Assembly: GCF_000718165.1 (NCBI RefSeq) | Contig: NZ_JOEY01000013.1 | Span: 124,001-188,000 of the forward strand | Origin: Streptomyces fulvoviolaceus | GTDB taxonomy: Bacteria > Actinomycetota > Actinomycetes > Streptomycetales > Streptomycetaceae | Length of the DNA: 64,000 nucleotides | Direction of reading: 5' to 3' | Shown: positions 36,991-45,470 of the stretch, piece by piece | How positions within the stretch are numbered: position 1 is the first letter of the stretch | How the letters are laid out: each line of letters opens with the position of its first letter | Notes under the pieces: generated by a model | Seen by the model: the letters and a program-made list of their open reading frames with translations, nothing else | Told to the model about the DNA's origin: nothing | Database searches by the model: none | Made by a program: the position numbers and the translations under genes

Positions 36991-37836
36991 TCAGCGGTTC
37001 ACCGTCACCGTGACCGGGCGGGACGGGTCGGTGAGCACGGTGTCGCCCGGCATGCGGTCCGGGACGGCGACGCCGTCGAAGGGCGGCAGGACGGCCGGCC
37101 CGGTCTGCCGGCCGGCGATCGGCACGACGATCCGTTGCACGGTGCCCGGCCGGACGCCGCCGGCCGCCGTGGCGTACCGGACGTCGAGGCACTGCTTCCG
37201 CAGCCGCGCCAGCACGTCCGCGACGGCCGCGCCCGGCTCGACCTCCGGGAGCACCACGTGCCGGTTCAGGGAAGGGTCGAGCCCTTCGCAGGCACGGTTG
37301 TCCGGCGGCGGCGTGGGCTGTCCGGGCCGACCCCCGTGCGGTCCGGACAGGGTGAGGCGGGTGAGGTCGTCGGCGTCGGTGTTCGTGGCGTCGACGCGGA
37401 GGGTGTCGCGGCGCAGCCACTGCAAGGGCTGCCCGTCGAGCTCGGCCGAGGTCCAGTCCGCGGTGTCGACCAGGAATCCGGTCTCGGTCGCGGGCTCGTC
37501 CTCCGGGATCACCATCCGGGGCGCCGACGCGCGCGAGGCCCGCTCCGGCTGTGGCCAGTGACGCAGCACCACGAGCAGCTTGTCGGCGGGCCGGTCGAAC
37601 GGGTACGCGCGGCCATGGGGCACCGCGTAGGACCCGGCCTCGGAGACCGCCTCGCGGGAGACGCCGTAGACCTGGATGTCGCCGCGGGGACCGAGGGTGA
37701 ACCTGACCGTGGAGAAGGCCGCGTCGGCTGCCGCGGTGGAGGGGGTGTCGCAGCCGGTGGCCAGCAGGGCGGCTAACAGGGGGAGGGCGCCCGCGACGAG
37801 GACTGCGGGCCGGTGCGGGTGTGGACGGGTACGCAT
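36991..37836 (-). CDS. putative lipoprotein
   Basis: Exported lipoprotein of 281 aa, function unknown. ATG 37836 starts MRTRPHPHRPAVLVAGALPL and leads to the lipobox L-A-T-G-C near residue 29. The mature chain is beta-rich and Pro-rich, with FTLGPRGDIQVYGVSREAV, a W-T-S-A-E-L-D-G-Q-P-L-Q-W-L segment, a Pro-rich linker (GQPTPPPDN) and a C-terminal part with two more Cys (NRACEG, RKQCLDV). It is upstream of glnE on the same strand, 84 nt away, and could share a transcript. An upstream in-frame start would bury the signal peptide. Confidence 0.65.
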   Translation of the reverse strand: MRTRPHPHRPAVLVAGALPLLAALLATGCDTPSTAAADAAFSTVRFTLGPRGDIQVYGVSREAVSEAGSYAVPHGRAYPFDRPADKLLVVLRHWPQPERASRASAPRMVIPEDEPATETGFLVDTADWTSAELDGQPLQWLRRDTLRVDATNTDADDLTRLTLSGPHGGRPGQPTPPPDNRACEGLDPSLNRHVVLPEVEPGAAVADVLARLRKQCLDVRYATAAGGVRPGTVQRIVVPIAGRQTGPAVLPPFDGVAVPDRMPGDTVLTDPSRPVTVTVNR

Positions 37837-37910
37837 CGGATGCCTCCGGCTTGTCCGGCAGCCCGGGTGGCTGCCTGCCTCGACAGTCCATCCGTCGGCG
37901 GCCATAGCCC

Positions 37911-37928
37911 ATTCGTCATTTGGCGAAT
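37911..37928. promoter_or_regulatory. possible operator upstream of LuxR regulator
   Basis: ATTCG-N8-CGAAT inverted repeat in the divergent region between the lipoprotein gene and the LuxR regulator gene, 69 nt before the latter's ATG. A LuxR-family dimer site is possible; evidence is symmetry only. Confidence 0.3.
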
Positions 37929-37996
37929 CCCGCGGCCGTGCGCCCGAGCGGGGCGTAGCGTCGTGTCAGGCAGCGAATCGGCCCCGGGAGGCCGAC

Positions 37997-38749
37997 ATGA
38001 CCCCACCGCATACGACAGCCGAGGCCCATCTGCGGCACATGGCCGACGTCCTGGACGAGGCCCGGCAGGATCTCTCGGGCGGCGTGCCCCCGAAGTCCCT
38101 GCTCTTCGGTCTGCAACAGCTCGTCGACGCCGACTGCGCCAGCTTCTCGGAGACGGACATCCCGACCCGGCGCTCCCTCAACCAGCAGGACACCGACCCG
38201 GACGACCCGGGCGCGGAATCGGTGGACGGCTACTGGCGCTGGCGCCACCAGCATCTGCTGTGCCTCCAGGTGTCGCGGCCGCACAGCAGCCCCGAGACCA
38301 CGCAGCTGACGGACTTCATGTCGGTGCGCCGGCTGACGAACCTGGCGATCTACACCGAGTTCATCGCTCCGATCAAGAGCATCGCGACCATCACCCTGCC
38401 CACCGCCCCGAACCGCACGCGCGTCTTCCAGTTCTTCCGTGAGGACCCGAAGCCGTTCACCGATCACGAGATGACCACGCTGCACCTGATGGCACCCCAC
38501 GTGTACGCCATCTACCGGGAGGCCGCCGACCGCCGAAGGCCACCGGTCCGCCTCACCCACCGCGAACTCGACGTCCTGCGCTGCGTGGCCCTCGGCCTGA
38601 ACACCCCGCAGATCGCCGAACAGCTCTCCGTCTCCCCCAGCACCGTCCGCAAGCATCTGGAGAACGCCTTCGGCAGACTGGGTGTGTCGAGCCGTACCGC
38701 CGCGGTGGCCCGTGTGTTCCCCGAGGCGGCGGCATCTGGAGGCTACTGA
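37997..38749 (+). CDS. LuxR family transcriptional regulator
   Basis: Regulator of 250 aa with a C-terminal GerE/LuxR helix-turn-helix at about 183-245: LTHRELDVLRCVALGLNTPQ, then IAEQLSVSPSTVRKHLENAF. The N-terminal 170 residues look like a GAF-type sensor (VDADCASFSETDIPTRRSL, TITLPTAPNRTRVFQFFRED), a combination common in Streptomyces. ATG 37997 follows GGGAGG. Its stop and the next ATG overlap (TGATG), so it is coupled to the flavin-split-barrel gene. Confidence 0.85.
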   Translation: MTPPHTTAEAHLRHMADVLDEARQDLSGGVPPKSLLFGLQQLVDADCASFSETDIPTRRSLNQQDTDPDDPGAESVDGYWRWRHQHLLCLQVSRPHSSPETTQLTDFMSVRRLTNLAIYTEFIAPIKSIATITLPTAPNRTRVFQFFREDPKPFTDHEMTTLHLMAPHVYAIYREAADRRRPPVRLTHRELDVLRCVALGLNTPQIAEQLSVSPSTVRKHLENAFGRLGVSSRTAAVARVFPEAAASGGY

Positions 38750-39261
38750 TGACCGACAAGGAACCCGAGGCCCGTCTCGACCCCCGCTACAGCGACGCCG
38801 ACGCCACCGCGACCCCCTGGGCCGACGCCCAGTCACTGCTCGCCGCCGCCGAGCTGTTCTGGATCTCGACGGTACGACCGGACGGGCGACCGCATGTGAC
38901 ACCGCTGCCCGCGGTGTGGACGCACGGGGCGCTGCACTTCTGCACCGGGCCCGAGGAGCGCAAGGCCCGCAATCTCGCGGAGAACCCGCACGTCGCGCTG
39001 ACCACCGGCACCAACATCTGGGACAAGGGGTACGACCTGGTGGTGGAGGGCGAGGCGGTGCGCGTGTCCGACGAGGGCAGGCTGCGGGAGCTGGCCGCCG
39101 CGTGGGAGGCCAAGTACGGCGATTTCTGGCACTTCGAGGTACGGGAGGGGTATTTCCACCACGGTCCTGGACGCGCCGCCGTCTTCGCGGTGGCGCCGCG
39201 CACGGTTTTCGGCTTCGGTAAGGGGGAGCCGTTCAGCCAGACGCGCTGGCGGTTCGACTGA
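38749..39261 (+). CDS. pyridoxamine-5'-phosphate-oxidase-like (flavin split-barrel) protein
   Basis: Split beta-barrel protein of 170 aa that probably binds FMN or F420. The barrel starts AELFWISTVRPDGRPHVTPLPAVW and continues ERKARNLAENPHVALTTG, the classical PNPOx-like motif. A C-terminal GWRF-like end (TRWRFD) is typical of F420/FMN-dependent reductases of the FDOR-B group. No pyridoxine pathway genes are near, so PLP synthesis is unlikely. It is translated by coupling from the LuxR gene. Confidence 0.8.
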   Translation: MTDKEPEARLDPRYSDADATATPWADAQSLLAAAELFWISTVRPDGRPHVTPLPAVWTHGALHFCTGPEERKARNLAENPHVALTTGTNIWDKGYDLVVEGEAVRVSDEGRLRELAAAWEAKYGDFWHFEVREGYFHHGPGRAAVFAVAPRTVFGFGKGEPFSQTRWRFD

Positions 39262-39299
39262 CGTACGACAACGGAGTCCTACGAACAGGGGAATCAGCC

Positions 39300-39740
39300 A
39301 TGCAGATGAGCCTCGAAGTGGTCCTGCTGCCGGTCTCGGACGTGGACCGGGCCAAGGAGTTCTACCGGGACAAGGTCGGCTTCCACGTGGACCTCGACGG
39401 CGAGGTGATGGAGGGCGTCCGGATCGTCCAGCTGACCCCGCCCGGCTCCGGCTGTTCGATCGCCCTGGCCGCCGGCCTCGAGGTCCCGACAGGGATGCCG
39501 AAGCCGGGTACTTACCACGGCCTCCAGCTGTGCGTCACGGACGCGAAGGCCGCCTACGACGAGCTCACCGCGCGGGGGCTCGACGTGAGCGAGCCGGTGC
39601 AGTTCGCCCCGCAGGACGGCGCGACCTTCATGTACTTCAAGGACCCGGACGGCAACGGCTGGGCGATCCAGGAGTACAAGCGCCGCGAGACGGAGCCGCT
39701 GCACCAGCTGCTGGCGGATCTGGCTGCCCGAGGAGAGTGA
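39300..39740 (+). CDS. VOC (glyoxalase fold) protein
   Basis: Vicinal-oxygen-chelate protein of 146 aa with two half domains: MSLEVVLLPVSDVDRAKEFYRDKVGFHVDLD, and HGLQLCVTDAKAAYDELTARGLDVSEPVQ followed by TFMYFKDPDGNGWAIQEYK. Both halves have the D-R-A-x-x-F-Y and D-P-D-G-N signatures. Substrate not visible. It follows the split-barrel gene by 38 nt and may be the third gene of that transcript. Confidence 0.83.
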   Translation: MQMSLEVVLLPVSDVDRAKEFYRDKVGFHVDLDGEVMEGVRIVQLTPPGSGCSIALAAGLEVPTGMPKPGTYHGLQLCVTDAKAAYDELTARGLDVSEPVQFAPQDGATFMYFKDPDGNGWAIQEYKRRETEPLHQLLADLAARGE

Positions 39741-39750
39741 GCCCGGCGGG

Positions 39751-40245
39751 TCAGGTGTCCCCGCTCTGGGTGTGACGGCAGCCCTCGATGCGGCGGTACC
39801 ACCACACGCGGGGACGCCACTTCCGGCGCGCGTCGACGAACGGATCCGGCAGGGTGCGGGCGAGGTAGTCGGCGTCCAGCGACGCGACCAGCCGCCCCAG
39901 CTCGGCACGGGCCCGCGGGGGCAGGTTCCGCACGGCCGTGTCGAGCGTGTCGCGGGCGTGCCGGACGTCCAGGAGAGAACAGCCCCGGCAGGAGCAGTCG
40001 TCCAGATACGGGTAACGGGGCCTGCGTCCCGGCGGGCTCAGAAAGGCCCGGTACCGCCGCAAGGCGCGATCGGTGACGCCGGGAAAGACGTAGTAGTCGC
40101 CCGAGAGTGCCTCGTACCGGTGGATCGCGAGGCTGGTACGGGCCGAGAGGCCGTGGATGCGGTCCGGGGCGGGGGTGTCCCACCCGCGCGGACGGTGGCG
40201 GAGCTGCCGGGAGGCGCGCAGCGCGCCGGGGCGCCTACGCGGCAT
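39751..40245 (-). CDS. hypothetical protein with Cys cluster
   Basis: Predicted soluble protein of 164 aa, no family recognised. It is Arg-rich at the N-terminus, then LAIHRYEALSGDYYVFPGVT, a D-D-C-S-C-R-G-C-S cluster near residue 86 (C-x-C-x-x-C), and a helical middle RARAELGRLVASLDADYLART ending with aromatic/basic VWWYRRIEGC. The Cys cluster could hold a metal. It converges with the VOC gene (10 nt apart) and sits downstream of glnA2 beyond a terminator. Coding bias supports a real gene. Confidence 0.6.
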   Translation of the reverse strand: MPRRRPGALRASRQLRHRPRGWDTPAPDRIHGLSARTSLAIHRYEALSGDYYVFPGVTDRALRRYRAFLSPPGRRPRYPYLDDCSCRGCSLLDVRHARDTLDTAVRNLPPRARAELGRLVASLDADYLARTLPDPFVDARRKWRPRVWWYRRIEGCRHTQSGDT

Positions 40246-40278
40246 CGCCCTTTCGGATCGAGTTCATACGGGCATTAT

Positions 40279-40305
40279 GCCCCGCGCCCGAAAGGGGCGC
40301 GGGGC
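40279..40305 (-). terminator. glnA2 terminator hairpin (short gene-end element copy)
   Basis: GCCCCGCGCCC and GGGCGCGGGGC pair perfectly (11 bp) around a GAAAG loop, 12 nt after the glnA2 stop. It shares the GGGGCGCGGGGCTGT core with the dispersed elements at 6111 and 8530. Confidence 0.75.
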
Positions 40306-40316
40306 TGTGCCTGTGG

Positions 40317-41678
40317 CTACAGAACCGGCAGGTTCTTCCGCAGCTCGAACGCGGTGACCTCCGAGCGGTACTCCTCCCACTCCTGCCGCTTGTTGCGGAG
40401 GAAGAAGTCGAAGACGTGCTCGCCCAGCGTCTCGGCGACCAGGTCGCTGCGCTCCATCAGGGTGAGCGCCTCGCCCAGGTTCTGCGGCAGGGGCTCGATG
40501 CCCATCGCGCGGCGCTCGGCGTCGGAGAGGGCCCAGACGTCGTCCTCGGCGCCGGGCGGGAGCTCGTAGCCCTCCTCGACGCCCTTGAGGCCGGCGGCCA
40601 GGAGCATCGCGTACGCCAGGTACGGGTTGGCGCCGGAGTCGATCGAGCGGACCTCGATGCGGGCCGAGCCGGTCTTGCCGGGCTTGTACATCGGGACGCG
40701 GACCAGGGCGGAGCGGTTGTTGTGGCCCCAGCAGATGTACGAGGGGGCCTCGCCGCCGGCGCCCGCCGTGCGCTCGGAGCCGCCCCAGATGCGCTTGTAG
40801 GAGTTCACCCACTGGTTGGTGACGGCGGCGATCTCCGCCGCGTGCTTCAGCAGGCCCGCGATGAAGGAGCGGCCGACCTTGGAGAGCTGGTACTCCGCGC
40901 CCGACTCGTAGAAGGCGTTCCGGTCGCCCTCGAAGAGCGAGAGGTGCGTGTGCATGCCCGAGCCCGGGTGCTCGGAGAACGGCTTCGGCATGAAGGTCGC
41001 CTGGACGCCCTGCTCCAGCGCCACCTGCTTCATGACCAGGCGGAACGTCATGATGTTGTCGGCCGTGGACAGTGCGTCCGCGTACCTCAGATCAATTTCC
41101 TGCTGACCCGGCGCGCCCTCGTGGTGGGAGAACTCGACCGAGATGCCCATCGACTCCAGCATGGTGATCGCCTGGCGGCGGAAGTCCATGCCGATGTTCT
41201 GGGGGGTGTGGTCGAAGTAGCCGGAGTTGTCGGCGGGCGTCGGGCGCGAGCCGTCCAGCGGGCGGTCCTTCAGCAGGAAGAACTCGATCTCCGGGTGGGT
41301 GTAGAAGGTGAAGCCCAGGTCGGACGTCCGGGCCAGGGCCCGCTTCAGCACATACCTCGGGTCCGCGAAGGACGGGGAGCCGTCCGGCATGAGGATGTCG
41401 CAGAACATCCGGGCGGTGCCGGGGGCCTCCGCGCGCCACGGCAGGACCTGGAAGGTCGACGGGTCCGGCTTGGCGATCATGTCGGACTCGTATACACGGG
41501 CGAAGCCCTCGATCGCCGAGCCGTCGAAGCCGATGCCCTCGTCGAACGCCTGCTCCAGCTCGGCCGGGGCCACGGCCACGGACTTGAGGAAGCCCAGCAC
41601 GTCCGTGAACCACAGCCGGACGAACCGGATGTCACGCTCCTCCAACGTCCGGAGCACGAACTCCTGCTGCTTGTCCAT
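40317..41678 (-). CDS. glnA2: GlnA2-type glutamine synthetase-like enzyme (probable gamma-glutamylpolyamine synthetase)
   Basis: Glutamine-synthetase-fold ligase of 453 aa. Conserved segments include the N-terminal DVLGFLKSVAV, GFDGSAIEGF, the metal-site F-Y-T-H-P-E-I-E-F-F, SHHEGAPGQQEIDLRYADAL, SGMHTHLSLF and the C-terminal R-I-E-V-R. The N-L-Y-D-L-P adenylylation motif of GlnA is absent; the equivalent stretch is YELPPGAEDDVW, so GlnE should not modify it. The sequence is very close to what I recall for S. coelicolor GlnA2, shown biochemically to glutamylate polyamines and help survival in excess polyamine. ATG 41678 (MDKQQEF) has GGGGA 8 nt upstream and gives the S. coelicolor length; ATG 41693 is the alternative. 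Confidence 0.85.
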   Translation of the reverse strand: MDKQQEFVLRTLEERDIRFVRLWFTDVLGFLKSVAVAPAELEQAFDEGIGFDGSAIEGFARVYESDMIAKPDPSTFQVLPWRAEAPGTARMFCDILMPDGSPSFADPRYVLKRALARTSDLGFTFYTHPEIEFFLLKDRPLDGSRPTPADNSGYFDHTPQNIGMDFRRQAITMLESMGISVEFSHHEGAPGQQEIDLRYADALSTADNIMTFRLVMKQVALEQGVQATFMPKPFSEHPGSGMHTHLSLFEGDRNAFYESGAEYQLSKVGRSFIAGLLKHAAEIAAVTNQWVNSYKRIWGGSERTAGAGGEAPSYICWGHNNRSALVRVPMYKPGKTGSARIEVRSIDSGANPYLAYAMLLAAGLKGVEEGYELPPGAEDDVWALSDAERRAMGIEPLPQNLGEALTLMERSDLVAETLGEHVFDFFLRNKRQEWEEYRSEVTAFELRKNLPVL

Positions 41679-42030
41679 CTTCCGCTTCCCCATCCTTGCT
41701 GGTCAGGCCGCCTGTCTCCCTGTCCCGCAGGAGGCGGTCGGGCACCTGAGCATCACACCACAACAGCATTTCATGCGCGTTGCGCACCTTGATCGCCCGG
41801 CCGACCTCGGCGTGAACGCCTGGCGTAGGGCAGATGTACTGCTCTGCCGACCATCTTGCCTGCTCGGACCGACATCCGTAATGCCGGGCGCCCCGCAACA
41901 TCGCGCGGCGGGGTTCCGCCGGTACCCGATCTTCGGCCATTCCTGTGCCCGCCCTACGAGAGACCACGCCTCCCCCACTACGATCGGCGAACCCGACCGG
42001 CACTCTTTCCCCCCTAGAAGGACACACCTC
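41679..42030. other. divergent intergenic region glnA2 / DUF3105
   Basis: 352 nt without a gene. It carries the promoters of glnA2 (minus) and of the DUF3105-DUF305 pair (plus, AGAAGGA ribosome site at about 42016). One weak GlnR-like pair is visible on the minus strand near 41764-41790. I see no strong palindrome. Confidence 0.5.
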
Positions 42031-42696
42031 ATGGGCACCGCCAACAAGAGCAGCAACGCGACACGTAAGGCGCGCATAGAGGAGATGCGGCGCGCCGAGC
42101 AGGCCCGTGAGCGCCGCAACCGGATCCTCACCATCGCCGCGAGCGTGGTCGTCGTGGCCGGTCTCGTCGCCGGTGGGGTCGTCCTCGTGCGGTCGCAGTC
42201 GGACGACGACAGCAGCACGGCGGCCGACTCCAAGAACACGGGACGCTTCGTCACGGGCAAGGACGGCGTGAAGACCTGGTCGACGAAGCTCAGCCAGACC
42301 CACGTCACCAAGACCGTGAAGTACCCGGTGGAGCCCCCGGTGGGCGGTGACCACGACAAGGTCTGGATGAACTGCAACGGCGACGTCTACACCAAGGCGA
42401 TCAACAACATGAACGCCGTGCACTCGCTGGAGCACGGCGCCGTGTGGGTGACGTACACCAGCAAGGCGTCGAAGGCGGACGTCGCCGCGCTGGCGGAGAA
42501 GGTGAAGAAGACGCCGTACACGCTGATGAGCCCGGACGACAAGCAGGCGGATCCGATCATGCTCACGGCGTGGGGCAACCAGCGCACGGTGACGGGCGCG
42601 GACGACCCGAACGTCGACAAGTTCTTCGAGAAGTTCGTGCAGGGCGAGCAGACGCCCGAGCCGGGCGCGGCGTGCACGGGTGGTCTGTCGCAGTGA
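42031..42696 (+). CDS. DUF3105 membrane-anchored protein
   Basis: Membrane protein of 221 aa: Arg/Glu-rich cytoplasmic helix at 1-35, one membrane segment at about 36-55 (ILTIAASVVVVAGLVAGGVVLV), then an extracytoplasmic DUF3105 domain. The domain has VKYPVEPPVGGDHDKVWMNC and, later, NNMNAVHSLEHGAVWVTY, whose His residues are conserved in the family and could bind metal. ATG 42031 follows AGAAGGA. The stop overlaps the start of the DUF305 gene (GTGA), so the two form an operon, possibly for metal handling outside the membrane. Confidence 0.88.
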   Translation: MGTANKSSNATRKARIEEMRRAEQARERRNRILTIAASVVVVAGLVAGGVVLVRSQSDDDSSTAADSKNTGRFVTGKDGVKTWSTKLSQTHVTKTVKYPVEPPVGGDHDKVWMNCNGDVYTKAINNMNAVHSLEHGAVWVTYTSKASKADVAALAEKVKKTPYTLMSPDDKQADPIMLTAWGNQRTVTGADDPNVDKFFEKFVQGEQTPEPGAACTGGLSQ

Positions 42697-43310
42697 GGTT
42701 CGCCGGAGTCGCCGTGGCCGTGGCGGGCGTACTCGTCGCGGGCGGCGCGATCACCTATGCCGTCGCCGAGGACGGCGGCTCCCAGGGCGCCCCTTCCGCC
42801 GACTCCGCGGACGCCGGCTTCGCGCGCGACATGGCGGTGCACCACCAGCAGGCGGTCGAGATGTCGTACATCGTGCGCGACCGTACGGACGACGTGGAGG
42901 TGCGGCGCCTCGCGTACGACATCGCGCAGACGCAGGCGAACCAGCGCGGGATGCTGATCGGCTGGCTGGACCTGTGGGGGCTGCCGAAGGTGTCGGCCGA
43001 TCCGCCGATGACGTGGATGGACATGGGTGACGCGCCCTCGGCCGGGGACGGGTCGCTGATGCCGGGGATGGCGACCGACAACGAGATGAAGAAGCTGGAG
43101 AAGCTGAACGGCAAACAGGCCGAGATCTTCTATCTGCAGCTGATGACGGACCATCACAAGGGCGGCATCCACATGGCCGAGGGCTGTGTCGATAAATGCA
43201 CAGTCGGCGTGGAGAAACGGCTCGCGCAAGGCATGGTCGACGCGCAGCAGTCGGAGATCTCCCTGATGACGGGCATGTTGAAGGAGCGGGGCGCGAAACC
43301 GCGTTCATAG
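42693..43310 (+). CDS. DUF305 exported protein (ferritin-like helical bundle)
   Basis: Exported protein of 205 aa. An N-terminal signal or anchor (VRFAGVAVAVAGVLVAGGAITYAVA) precedes two four-helix halves, each with the DUF305 signature: FARDMAVHHQQAVEMSY near residue 45 and LQLMTDHHKGGIHMAEGCV near 155. The paired HH...M motifs are Cu-type ligands, and DUF305 proteins such as cyanobacterial CopM bind copper. Many Met residues (PPMTWMDMGDA, LMPGMA) between the halves fit that. Coupled to the DUF3105 gene. Confidence 0.88.
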   Translation: MRFAGVAVAVAGVLVAGGAITYAVAEDGGSQGAPSADSADAGFARDMAVHHQQAVEMSYIVRDRTDDVEVRRLAYDIAQTQANQRGMLIGWLDLWGLPKVSADPPMTWMDMGDAPSAGDGSLMPGMATDNEMKKLEKLNGKQAEIFYLQLMTDHHKGGIHMAEGCVDKCTVGVEKRLAQGMVDAQQSEISLMTGMLKERGAKPRS

Positions 43311-43405
43311 AGGGTTAACCCTCGTCCGACGCCCGTAGCGGGTTATCCCTGAAATGACCTTCATAGCGGGTTAACCCTCAAATGGCCTTGTCATTAGGTT
43401 AATTG
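43310..43405. promoter_or_regulatory. phased palindromic iterons (28-bp period) before S53 protease gene
   Basis: GGGTTAACCC at 43312-43321, GGGTTATCCC at 43340-43349, GGGTTAACCC at 43368-43377 and a degenerate AGGTTAATTG at 43396-43405 lie exactly 28 bp apart. The first is part of the 14-bp palindrome GAGGGTTAACCCTC. The array starts at the DUF305 stop codon and ends about 100 nt before the protease ATG. Even phasing (28 bp, nearly three DNA turns) suggests cooperative binding of one dimeric regulator on one DNA face. Confidence 0.7.
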
Positions 43406-43505
43406 AGCTCTTCTTGGCATGCGCATTCCCCTGGCATGAACGGTTCATCGCAAGAGTGACCACCGTCGAGTGATCCACTCGTCCACGAACCGCACAGGGG
43501 GTTCC

Positions 43506-45452
43506 ATGAGATCCAACCGCGCCAAGGTGCGCGCCGGGGTGAGCATGGCGGCGACACTGCCGATGCTCGCGGGCGCGCTGGCGCTCGGCATACCCGCGGC
43601 GCACGCCGCGGACAACCCGGGCCGGGACACACTCGCGGGCACCAAGCCGGCATGGGCCACGACCAAGGCCGACAAGGGCGCCACGTCCGACAGCTCCCAG
43701 GTCTCCGCCCGGGTCTACCTCGCCGGTCAGGACGCGGCCGGTCTCGCCGCGTACGCGAAGGCCGTGTCCGACCCGGCCTCGGCGTCGTACGGCAAGTACC
43801 TGAGCGCCGCGCAGACGCAGGCCCGCTTCGGCGCTACGGCCGCCCAGGTGACCGCGGTGAAGTCCTGGCTGACGTCCGCCGGCCTGAAGGTCACGGACGT
43901 CACGCAGCACTATGTCGCCGTCAGCGGTGACGTGGCCGCCGCCGAGAAGGCGTTCGGCACCCAGCTGCACAACTACACCAAGGGGTCGAAGACCTACCGC
44001 GCGCCCGCCAGGGCGGCCTCCGCGCCGGACAGCCTCAACGGCGCCGTCCTGACCGTGACCGGCCTGGACAACGCGCCGCACAAGGCGAGCTCCAAGGAGC
44101 AGCTGCCGCCGCCGGACGCCGTGTTCAAGAACGCCGGGCCGTTCTCCTCGTACTACGGCTCGAACGTCGCGAGCACGCTGCCGGACGCCTATGGCGGCAA
44201 GATCCCGTACGCCGTGCAGGGCTACACGGGCAAGCAGCTGCGCGCCGCCTACGGTGCGGGCAGCTACACGGGCAAGGGGGTCCGCGTCGCCATCACCGAC
44301 GCGTACGCCTCCCCGACCATCGCCTACGACGCGGCCACCTACGCGAAGAAGCACGGCGACGCGGCCTACACCAGCGGCCAGCTGCGCCAGGTCCTGCCCA
44401 AGAAGTACACGCACACCGCCGCCGACGAGTGCAACGCGGCCGGCTGGTACGGCGAGGAGACCCTCGACGTCGAGGCCGTGCACGCGGTCGCGCCGGCCGC
44501 GAGCATCACGTACGTGGGCGCCTCGTCCTGCATGGACGACGACCTGCTCGACTCGCTCGGCAAGATCGTCGACAACCACCTGGCCGACCTCGTCTCCAAC
44601 TCCTGGGGCGACATCGAGGCCAACCAGACGCCGGACCTCGCGGCCGCCTACGACCAGGTCTTCCAGCTGGGCGCGGTCGAGGGCATCGGCTTCTACTTCT
44701 CCTCCGGCGACAACGGCGACGAGGTCGCCAACACCGGGACGAAGCAGGTCGACACCCCGGCCAACTCGGCGTGGGTGACGGCGGTCGGCGGCACCTCGCT
44801 GGCCGTCGGCAAGGGCGACACGTACCTGTGGGAGACCGGCTGGGGCACCGACAAGGCCGTGCTGTCCGACGACGGCAAGAGCTGGACCGACTTCCCCGGC
44901 GCGTTCACCTCGGGTGCGGGCGGCGGCACCAGTGCGACGGTCGCCGAGCCCTTCTACCAGAAGGGTGTCGTCCCGAACGCGCTCGCCACGGCCAACAGCG
45001 CCGCCGGCAACCGCGTCGTCCCGGACATCTCCGCGATCGCCGACCCGAACACCGGTTTCAAGGTCGGCCAGACGCAGACCTTCCCGGACGGGTCGCAGCA
45101 GTACAGCGAGTACCGCATCGGCGGCACCTCGCTGGCCTCTCCGGTGATCGCGGCCGTCCAGGCCCTGGCCCAGGAGGCGCGCGGCGGCAAGGCGATCGGC
45201 TTCGCCAACCCGTCGATCTACGCCAGGTACGGCTCGAAGGCCTACCACGACGTCACGGACAACCCGACGGGCTCCGGCCTGGGGGTCGCCCGCGTCGACT
45301 TCACCAACGGCTATGACGCGTCGGAGGGTCTGATCACCTCCGTCCGCTCCCTCGGCAAGGACAGCTCGCTGTCCGCGGTGAAGGGCTACGACGACGTCAC
45401 CGGCGTGGGTACGCCCGCGGGCGGCTACGTCGAGTCGTACCGCCGTCGCTGA
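43506..45452 (+). CDS. secreted S53 family serine protease (sedolisin/kumamolisin type)
   Basis: Extracellular acid-type serine-carboxyl protease made as a pre-pro-enzyme of 648 aa. Signal peptide about 1-35 (AATLPMLAGALALGIPAAHA). Pro-domain about 60-200 (YGKYLSAAQTQARFGATAAQ is the pro-kumamolisin motif). Catalytic domain about 240-645 with E317 and D321 in GEETLDVEAVHA, oxyanion D402 in FSSGDNGD and nucleophile S542 in GGTSLASPVIA. The C-terminal Ca site is around YDDVTGVGTPAGGY. ATG 43506 follows CAGGGGG. The phased GGGTTAACCC array upstream probably controls it, and a hairpin at 45471 ends it. Confidence 0.92.
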   Translation: MRSNRAKVRAGVSMAATLPMLAGALALGIPAAHAADNPGRDTLAGTKPAWATTKADKGATSDSSQVSARVYLAGQDAAGLAAYAKAVSDPASASYGKYLSAAQTQARFGATAAQVTAVKSWLTSAGLKVTDVTQHYVAVSGDVAAAEKAFGTQLHNYTKGSKTYRAPARAASAPDSLNGAVLTVTGLDNAPHKASSKEQLPPPDAVFKNAGPFSSYYGSNVASTLPDAYGGKIPYAVQGYTGKQLRAAYGAGSYTGKGVRVAITDAYASPTIAYDAATYAKKHGDAAYTSGQLRQVLPKKYTHTAADECNAAGWYGEETLDVEAVHAVAPAASITYVGASSCMDDDLLDSLGKIVDNHLADLVSNSWGDIEANQTPDLAAAYDQVFQLGAVEGIGFYFSSGDNGDEVANTGTKQVDTPANSAWVTAVGGTSLAVGKGDTYLWETGWGTDKAVLSDDGKSWTDFPGAFTSGAGGGTSATVAEPFYQKGVVPNALATANSAAGNRVVPDISAIADPNTGFKVGQTQTFPDGSQQYSEYRIGGTSLASPVIAAVQALAQEARGGKAIGFANPSIYARYGSKAYHDVTDNPTGSGLGVARVDFTNGYDASEGLITSVRSLGKDSSLSAVKGYDDVTGVGTPAGGYVESYRRR

Positions 45453-45470
45453 GTCCCGCTCGGCAGGTGT

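Noticed and set aside
41764..41790. GlnR site before glnA2
   Set aside because: One weak pair (GCAAC-N6-GAAAT) with two or more mismatches and no repeated phasing; not enough to call.
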